A stretch of DNA of 38,007 nt from Clostridium senegalense JC122 (lineage in GTDB: Bacteria > Bacillota > Clostridia > Clostridiales > Clostridiaceae): NCBI RefSeq assembly GCF_000285575.1, contig NZ_HE611053.1, positions 49,293 through 87,299 of the forward strand, given 5' to 3'. This document shows, one piece after another, positions 32,463 to 38,007 of the stretch (its first letter is position 1; each line of letters starts with the position of its first letter). A program made the translations under genes and the position numbers. The notes under the pieces are model-generated. The model made no database searches. It was given only the letters and a program-made list of their open reading frames with translations, and was not told the DNA's origin.

Positions 32463-33623
32463 ATGAACTATTTAATGTTTGAACTTTTAAAAACAAGTAT
32501 ATTTATTAGTATACCAATTATATTGATAGCCTTATTAAAAAATAAAATTTTATGTAAGTATACTCATAAGTTAAACTATATAATCTGTATTTTGATAACT
32601 ATAAGAATGCTTTTTATATCAAGTATAGGAGTATATTTACCTTTTGAAAATAATATTATTTTAGAAAGTGTACATTCTATAAAAAAGTCAGGAACTAATA
32701 ATATAGTAAATTACATTAAAATAATATTTTGTATTTGGCTATTTGGAGTTATATATATTGTTATAAAAAATATTTGTAAACAAATTTTATTTTATAAGAA
32801 AATACAAAATATAAATCACATAGTTACTGATACTGAGACAATTAAAATCTTAGAAGAAGAAAAGAAGGCTTTAAATATTAGAAAATATATTAATATATCT
32901 AAAGTAGATGGACTTTCTTCTCCTGCTTTGATAGGTATTATAAAAAATAAAATAATAATACCTAATAATGATTATGACAAAGAACAATTAAAGTGGATAT
33001 TTAGACATGAATTAATTCACTTTAAAAGAAAAGATAATTTATTAAAGTTAATTTTAATGATTGCTAGTGCTATACATTGGTTTAATCCATTAGTTAAGAT
33101 ATTAAAAGTATACTTTGGTGAGCAATGTGAATTGTCTTGTGATGAAAAAGTAATTAAAAGATTTAGCAAAGATGAAATAAAGGAATATGCGTTTGTCTTA
33201 GTAAATACATTAAAATATAGAAATACTCTTAAAACTACAATGTTTTCATCTCAGTTCAATACAAATGGGGTTGACATTATTAAAGGTAGAGTTGAGTCAA
33301 TGTTAAGTTCTAAAAAGAGAAAAAAAGGAACTTTTCTTGTAGTATTTTTATTATTTATTTCAGCATTATCAGTAATTTCATTTAATAATACAATTGTAGT
33401 TCAAGCAGGTGAAACTTCATTATATAGTAGTGAATCTATGAATAATGGAAACGTTATAAATCTTTGTGGGAATACTATAAATCTTTATGAAGATAGAGAA
33501 TATGAGAATTTGACTCAAGAAGAAAAACAGTTAGGGATAGTCCTTTTTAAAACTGGCAAATATAGCAGTGTAACAATTGGATCGGATTTTTCATTGGCAT
33601 ATGCATTATTGCCAAGCTCATAG
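32463..33623 (+). CDS. BlaR1/MecR1-like M56 metallopeptidase
   Basis: The 386-aa membrane protease-sensor has several N-terminal helices, then the M56 zinc site HELIHFKRKDN (H182-E183-x2-H186) and the distal ELSCDEKVI. A last membrane helix at about 287-307 (FLVVFLLFISALSVISF) leads to a short extracellular tail of about 70 residues. There is no penicillin-binding domain, unlike true BlaR1, so it cannot sense beta-lactams the same way and must receive its signal from its small tail or a partner. By family analogy it cleaves the repressor encoded just upstream. The ATG 32463 follows AGGTGATG. The ABC exporter genes follow on the same strand. Confidence 0.85.
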   Translation: MNYLMFELLKTSIFISIPIILIALLKNKILCKYTHKLNYIICILITIRMLFISSIGVYLPFENNIILESVHSIKKSGTNNIVNYIKIIFCIWLFGVIYIVIKNICKQILFYKKIQNINHIVTDTETIKILEEEKKALNIRKYINISKVDGLSSPALIGIIKNKIIIPNNDYDKEQLKWIFRHELIHFKRKDNLLKLILMIASAIHWFNPLVKILKVYFGEQCELSCDEKVIKRFSKDEIKEYAFVLVNTLKYRNTLKTTMFSSQFNTNGVDIIKGRVESMLSSKKRKKGTFLVVFLLFISALSVISFNNTIVVQAGETSLYSSESMNNGNVINLCGNTINLYEDREYENLTQEEKQLGIVLFKTGKYSSVTIGSDFSLAYALLPSS

Positions 33624-33648
33624 CTCATTACAATTATTAAAACAATAC

Positions 33649-33683
33649 AGATACTAAATAGCTTAAATAGTTATTTAGTATCT
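33649..33683 (+). promoter_or_regulatory. 12-bp perfect hairpin before the ABC ATPase start
   Basis: AGATACTAAATA (33649-33660) pairs with TATTTAGTATCT (33672-33683). It ends a few bases before the AAAGGAGGA binding site of the ATPase gene. No T-run follows, so it may be an mRNA stabiliser or a protein- or RNA-control element rather than a terminator. Confidence 0.5.
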
Positions 33684-33699
33684 ATAAAGGAGGAATAAA

Positions 33700-34557
33700 A
33701 TGGAGTTGAAAATTGAAAATCTATATAAATCATATAGAAATAAAGAAGCATTAAAAAATATAAACATTACAATGGAGTCAGGTACTTATGGATTACTTGG
33801 AGAAAATGGAGCAGGTAAGAGTACTCTTATGAGAATTTTAACTACTGTTGATTTTCAAACTAAAGGAAAGATAACCTTTGATGGTGAGGATATAATAAAT
33901 TTAGATGAAAAGTATAGAGATATTATAGGTTATATGCCACAAGATTATAATGTATTTCCAAGTTTTACAGCAAAGGATTTTTTAGAATATATGGGTGCAT
34001 TAAAAGGTATTCCCAAATGTGAGTTAGATAAAAAAATTCCAGAGGTTTTAAGATTTGTAAACTTAGAACATGTAGCAGATAAAAAAGTGAAGTCTTTTTC
34101 AGGTGGTATGAAAAGAAGGATAGGCATAGCACAAGCAATACTTAATGATCCTAAAATATTAATACTGGACGAGCCAACAGCAGGACTTGATCCAAAAGAA
34201 AGGATAAGGTTTTCAAATATAATAAGTTCAATGTCAAAAGATAAGATAGTTATATTATCAACGCATATTTTATCTGATATAGAAGCAATTGCAAATGACT
34301 TGATAATAATAAAAAGTGGGGAATTAGTAGAAGCTGATAATATTGATAACTTAGTAGAAAAAATAAGAGGAACAGTTTGGGAAACTATTGTTGATCAAGA
34401 TATATTTAAAAAAATAAGCCAAGATAGAAAAGTGATTCATAGAAAACAAGAAAAACAAAACATACGTGTAAGATATGTAGGTGAGAAATATGAAGGGGTT
34501 ACAAGTAAACCATTAGAACCGAGCTTAGAAGATTATTATGTATCTACATGTCTTTAG
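33700..34557 (+). CDS. ABC transporter ATPase (antimicrobial-peptide exporter type)
   Basis: The 285-aa ATPase has Walker A GENGAGKST (34-42), Q-loop MPQDYNVFPS, signature FSGGMKRR, Walker B LILDEPTAGLD and switch STHILSD. The 230-285 tail has the extra domain usual in lantibiotic/bacitracin exporter ATPases. ATG 33700 follows AAAGGAGGA. Location after BlaI/BlaR1 suggests it is switched on by that pair. It energises the permeases encoded at 35272 and 36996. Confidence 0.88.
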   Translation: MELKIENLYKSYRNKEALKNINITMESGTYGLLGENGAGKSTLMRILTTVDFQTKGKITFDGEDIINLDEKYRDIIGYMPQDYNVFPSFTAKDFLEYMGALKGIPKCELDKKIPEVLRFVNLEHVADKKVKSFSGGMKRRIGIAQAILNDPKILILDEPTAGLDPKERIRFSNIISSMSKDKIVILSTHILSDIEAIANDLIIIKSGELVEADNIDNLVEKIRGTVWETIVDQDIFKKISQDRKVIHRKQEKQNIRVRYVGEKYEGVTSKPLEPSLEDYYVSTCL

Positions 34558-34654
34558 ATAGAATTATAATAATTTAAATGTAAAGATAAGTATATTTTAA
34601 AACCATTATAATAACCATATTAGTTAAAAAATTAACAAAGTGAGGGGATTTAAA

Positions 34655-35260
34655 ATGAAAAGAAGAAAAAGTTTAATGATAATTGGAGCTATATTAATGA
34701 GTTTGACATTTTCTGTAGGGTGTACTTCACGAGGTACTGGTATAAGCAGCTCACGAAGTAATGATGTAAATAATATAGATGGAGATGCTATAGATAGACT
34801 TCCAGAAGAACAAAAGGATACAGCAATTGATAAGGATCTTTCAAGAAGAAGAAAGGCAAGAAAAGAAAGTATTCAAGAGACTCCTGAAGGTACATTATCT
34901 ATTGGAGAGCCATGTATTAATGTACCAGGTCAAAGTAAAAATATGCCTGATTTTAGCAATGAAAGTTATGAGAAAATGGAAGAACTTTCACGTATTGCGA
35001 ATAATTATATTGAAAATGAATTAAAAATTCCTGAAAAGCCAGTATATATACATAATGTATCACAGTGTATGGATCCAAGAATGAATGCAATTTACGATGA
35101 TGAAGATAAAGGAGTAGCTAGTGGCTATGATAATGAAAATATATATATTGAAGAATATGAAACAGAAAAAGAGGATGTATATAGTTATTTAATTTTAGTA
35201 AGAGAGTCAAAGGATAGTCCATGGAAAGTAATACATCATGGAAACAGTTATAAAGAGTAG
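34655..35260 (+). CDS. Lipoprotein, hypothetical
   Basis: The 201-aa protein has a basic start, a hydrophobic helix and a lipobox ending S-V-G-C23, then a polar, charged stretch (RLPEEQKDTAIDKDLSRRRK) and a mixed region ending YSYLILVRESKDSPWKVIHH. That end resembles small NTF2-like or DUF4829-like extracellular domains, but I do not claim the family. I chose ATG 34655, 6 nt after GAGGGGA, over GTG 34640. It lies between the ATPase and permease genes of the ABC operon, so it may be a surface partner or sensor of that transporter. Confidence 0.7.
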   Translation: MKRRKSLMIIGAILMSLTFSVGCTSRGTGISSSRSNDVNNIDGDAIDRLPEEQKDTAIDKDLSRRRKARKESIQETPEGTLSIGEPCINVPGQSKNMPDFSNESYEKMEELSRIANNYIENELKIPEKPVYIHNVSQCMDPRMNAIYDDEDKGVASGYDNENIYIEEYETEKEDVYSYLILVRESKDSPWKVIHHGNSYKE

Positions 35261-35271
35261 GTGTTAAAAAT

Positions 35272-36486
35272 ATGAAAGAATTAGTAAAATATGAATTTAA
35301 AAAGATATGGACCCAACTCACAATAGTATCTGTAGTGTTACTTGTTATAATATCTACAATTAATGTCTTTATAATTTTATTTAATTCTGAGGCAATTACT
35401 AGTGAAGGTAAAGAAGTTAATGGGTTAAAATCTTGTAGAGCAATAAGAAATGAATCAAAAGATATACAAGGAGTAATGAATCAAGAGTATTTAGATAATT
35501 TAGTTAAAAATTTCAATTCAAGTAAAGAAAAACAAAAGGCTGGGGAATTGCTTGGAGCATATTCTACAAAATATAATTATACAAATCAAATTATAAACTT
35601 TGCTAATTATGGTTCGAAGGCGTCTAATCTTAACAAGGGACTAGACTTTGACTTTATAAAATCGGAAAAAAAGTTTTATAATCAGTATAAAAAATCTGTA
35701 AGTGATACTATAAAAGAATACAATCAGCGTGATAATTGGTTTAAATACACAGATAACCATATGAATAATATAAATGAAAAAATAAATAAATTAAAAATTC
35801 CTTTCAAGGTGGATTATAATGGAGGATTAAGTTATTTTGTATGGCAATATGGAACACAATACTATCTTGTTCTTATAGTAATAGGGTTTGCTTTAAGTTC
35901 ATTATTTTCAAAGAATAGCAATAATGGAATAGATGAGCTTACACTATCTTCTAAGTTTGGAAGAAAGAAAAATATGAATGCAAGAATCATAGCAGGAAAT
36001 ATATTTTCAGTAGTAATTTACGCTATATTTATAGGAACACTTTTAATAGAAATTGGAGTTGGAGCTTCTTTACATGGATGGAGTACATCTATACAAACTA
36101 TATGGTTCACTTGTTTATATAATATAAGTGTAGGTACAGGTATAGTAATTATGATTTTACAAGGATTATTAGGGGTATTAATAGTTGCAAATTTAATTAT
36201 GCTAATATCATTGAAAGTTAAATATTCAAAATTAACAACGTTTATATCTGTATTTAGTATATGGGTACTTCTAAAATTAGCGAATACAACTAATCCATTA
36301 CAATTACAACTTAATCCTATTTATTTCGCTAAACACATTAGTTTTTTTAAAGAGTTTGATATTTGTTATTTTATAGGAAATATAATGATACCATATTCAT
36401 TAGCATTTATAGCTATAGCATTTATTTACATGTTAGTAATTAGAGTTTTAACAATAAGGCAGTATAAGAGATATAAGTTAAATTAA
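35272..36486 (+). CDS. ABC-2 type permease
   Basis: The 404-aa protein starts MKELVKYEFKKIW, typical of ABC-2 permeases. One N-terminal membrane helix (17-40) precedes a large outer loop (40-200) and then about five helices. It pairs with the ATPase at 33700. ATG 35272 lies 11 bases after the lipoprotein stop. The large extracellular loop fits a peptide- or lipid-facing exporter. Confidence 0.75.
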   Translation: MKELVKYEFKKIWTQLTIVSVVLLVIISTINVFIILFNSEAITSEGKEVNGLKSCRAIRNESKDIQGVMNQEYLDNLVKNFNSSKEKQKAGELLGAYSTKYNYTNQIINFANYGSKASNLNKGLDFDFIKSEKKFYNQYKKSVSDTIKEYNQRDNWFKYTDNHMNNINEKINKLKIPFKVDYNGGLSYFVWQYGTQYYLVLIVIGFALSSLFSKNSNNGIDELTLSSKFGRKKNMNARIIAGNIFSVVIYAIFIGTLLIEIGVGASLHGWSTSIQTIWFTCLYNISVGTGIVIMILQGLLGVLIVANLIMLISLKVKYSKLTTFISVFSIWVLLKLANTTNPLQLQLNPIYFAKHISFFKEFDICYFIGNIMIPYSLAFIAIAFIYMLVIRVLTIRQYKRYKLN

Positions 36487-36672
36487 CTGATTCATATATA
36501 AAGACAAGCTTAAATTAAATCTTTTTTATACGTTGAGAAAAAATAAATACAACTATAGTTAATTAATAGTTAAAATGTAAGAGTTAATAATTTAGGATGA
36601 AACTGAGTTCAGTTTCTTTTAATCTAGTAATATAATTTGATTTGCAAATTTATATAAAAATAGAAAAAGTGT

Positions 36673-36795
36673 GTTTAAAATTATTCATTTCAAAACTTGG
36701 ATACCTAAAATAGTGAGACATGCTCTGAATCACTTGGAACTCAACACTATATTTTAAAGTTATTGAATAAATTTAAATTTGAGCTTGTTTCCTTA
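36673..36795 (+). repeat. 159-bp repeat, truncated copy 2
   Basis: This copy begins within the element (TTATTCATTTCAAAACTTGG), lacks the first 30 bases or so and lacks about 15 bases (GTATAAAAATATTTT) in the middle. It joins copy 3 head to tail. Confidence 0.8.
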
Positions 36796-36954
36796 TATAG
36801 GGTTCCAAGTTGACTCTTAAAGTTATCCATTCCAAAACTTGGATACCTAAAATAGTGAGACATGCTCCGAATCACTTAGAATTCAACACTGCATTTTGTA
36901 TAAAAATATTTTAAGGTTATTGAATAAATTTAAATTGGAGCTTGTTTCCCTATA
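36796..36954 (+). repeat. 159-bp MITE-like repeat, full copy 3
   Basis: The element begins TATAGGG and ends CCCTATA, the same length as and closely similar to copy 1 at 4637-4795 in inverse orientation. It sits inside the ABC operon, 41 bp before the second permease. The remaining gene-free sequence 36487-36672 shows nothing. Confidence 0.85.
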
Positions 36955-36995
36955 GTAACAGCATATTAAAAATAAAAATTAGGTGGTTAAATTAA

Positions 36996-38007
36996 ATGAA
37001 AGAAATTATAAGAGTTGAAAGAAAAAGAATATTAAGCTTGAGAAATTTTCTTATACTCTCTGTAGCTATTTTAATGTTTTCTATCTTTAGTAGTATAATG
37101 TCTCTAAATAATTACAATGTATACGATTCACAAGGAAACATTATAATGTCTAGTAAAGATAATTTAAAAGAATCAAAACTGGATAAACATAAAATATTAT
37201 TAGATGAAAAAGCTATAAAAGATGTTGCAGAGAGCAAAGATAAAAGTAAGTATTTATACAATTCAAATTTATTTATACTGGTTGCTTCGAATTATGAAAA
37301 AAAAATAGAAGAACTTACAAGTGATGATATAAAAAATTTTTACAATCAGAGAATAGTAAATGTAAAAAAGAATATAGGTGGAGCAGGTTATATAGAAGAT
37401 ATAGATAAGTTAGCTTCCGAGGGTGAAAAACTTAATACACCTTTAAGACTAGGATATGCAGAGGGGTGGAAGAACTTAAATAATGATATGGTAGATTTTG
37501 TTACAGTTGTTATAGTTGTTATACCATTTATCATTTTACCTGTATTCGCAAAGGACCCAAAGACGAAAATGAGACAACTGTACATTGCAACTAAACATGG
37601 AAAGAAAACTTTAGTCAAAGTTAAAGTAATAACAGGATTTGAAGTAGGTGCTATGATTTATATTACATCTGTATTAATTTTTTCACTTTCAAAACTATTA
37701 ATACTTGGATTTAAAGGGGCTAGTTTACCTATTCAAAGTAGTGTAAGTTATTTGTTTTGTCCTTACAATTTAACATACTTACAGCAGTATTTATTGAATG
37801 TAACAATAGGATTTATGGCAATGTTAATTATGGTATCTACAACACTTCTATTTACAAGTATAGTAGATCAGATTTTATCAGGAGCATTATTTGTAACATT
37901 TTTTTGTGCAATAATGACTATGTTACCTAAAAATAATTTTGAGATTAATCATTATCTCAAGGCATTCTTACCGTACCATATGATTAATTTTAATAAGTAT
38001 TATATTC
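36996..38007 (+). CDS. Second ABC-2 type permease, 3' end outside the window
   Basis: An open frame of 337 codons runs from ATG 36996 (after AGGTGG) past the window edge with no stop. It starts MKEIIRVERKRILSLRNFLI, has a first membrane helix at 18-35, a large outer loop with no recognisable motif, and at least five later helices (VDFVTVVIVVIPFIILPVFA and on). It resembles the permease at 35272 in plan, so the two may form a heterodimer with the ATPase at 33700. The repeat pair lies between them. Confidence 0.75.
   Translation, partial: MKEIIRVERKRILSLRNFLILSVAILMFSIFSSIMSLNNYNVYDSQGNIIMSSKDNLKESKLDKHKILLDEKAIKDVAESKDKSKYLYNSNLFILVASNYEKKIEELTSDDIKNFYNQRIVNVKKNIGGAGYIEDIDKLASEGEKLNTPLRLGYAEGWKNLNNDMVDFVTVVIVVIPFIILPVFAKDPKTKMRQLYIATKHGKKTLVKVKVITGFEVGAMIYITSVLIFSLSKLLILGFKGASLPIQSSVSYLFCPYNLTYLQQYLLNVTIGFMAMLIMVSTTLLFTSIVDQILSGALFVTFFCAIMTMLPKNNFEINHYLKAFLPYHMINFNKYYI

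Noticed and set aside
35118-35321. 67-codon minus-strand frame over the lipoprotein end
   Set aside because: It is antisense to the lipoprotein/permease junction and lacks a binding site.
36673-36954. CRISPR-like array from the tandem repeat pair
   Set aside because: Units are about 123 and 159 bp with no spacers; they are MITE-like copies.

Overview
The window is AT-rich DNA (A-runs everywhere, AGGAGG-type ribosome binding sites, frequent TTG and GTG starts) with the gene content of a spore-forming Clostridium: VanZ, DUF3784 and DUF2935 proteins, small Cys-rich proteins behind sporulation-type promoters, Mur ligase, and a BlaI/BlaR1 pair. The genus is inferred from family content only. I saw no rRNA, tRNA or CRISPR array.

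Layout. (1) 1-4500: a MerR-methyltransferase gene with a 19-bp-spacer promoter and a frameshifted 3' end, a PH-domain protein, VanZ, and a minus-strand run of small membrane proteins. (2) 4500-8070: repeat and decay zone. It holds a 159-bp MITE-like repeat, a GyrI-like remnant, a dead copy of a Cys-rich gene, an intact DUF2935 gene, and two intact Cys-rich minus-strand genes that share promoter and terminator design. (3) 8070-15360: a GNAT gene, an AraC/GyrI regulator, a peptide deformylase-like gene, an Imm5-like protein with an apparent internal deletion, an L,D-transpeptidase, a UPF0489 protein and a Mur ligase. The GNAT 3' end and terminator recur in degraded form next to the Mur ligase, so the roughly 5 kb between look inserted or bracketed by a duplication. 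(4) 15600-25600: accessory island. A large STAND-type NTPase with a nuclease-like N-terminus is broken by four alternating frameshifts, all at A6-A7 runs. It is followed by a MITE, a membrane/SH3 protein with 60-residue tandem repeats, and an operon of a zinc-ribbon/DUF1963-like protein, a macro-domain protein, a 68-aa protein that can only start at a non-standard codon, and a HEAT-repeat protein. The promoter and first codons of that operon are duplicated upstream of the SH3 gene. (5) 25590-31790: divergent AraC (PchR-like) regulator and an iron-siderophore ABC importer (binding protein, two permeases, ATPase) plus an MFS transporter, behind a promoter with a Fur-like box in its spacer. (6) 32000-38007: BlaI/BlaR1-type regulator pair with two operators, followed by an ABC exporter-like operon (ATPase, lipoprotein, permease, and a second permease that runs off the window) interrupted by two tandem copies of the 159-bp repeat.

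The importer genes should act as one Fur-controlled uptake unit. The BlaI/BlaR1 pair probably senses a cell-wall or peptide stress and switches on the adjacent ABC operon. The best candidates for something undescribed are the zinc-ribbon/macro/HEAT operon with its SH3 neighbour, and the homopolymer-broken STAND gene.
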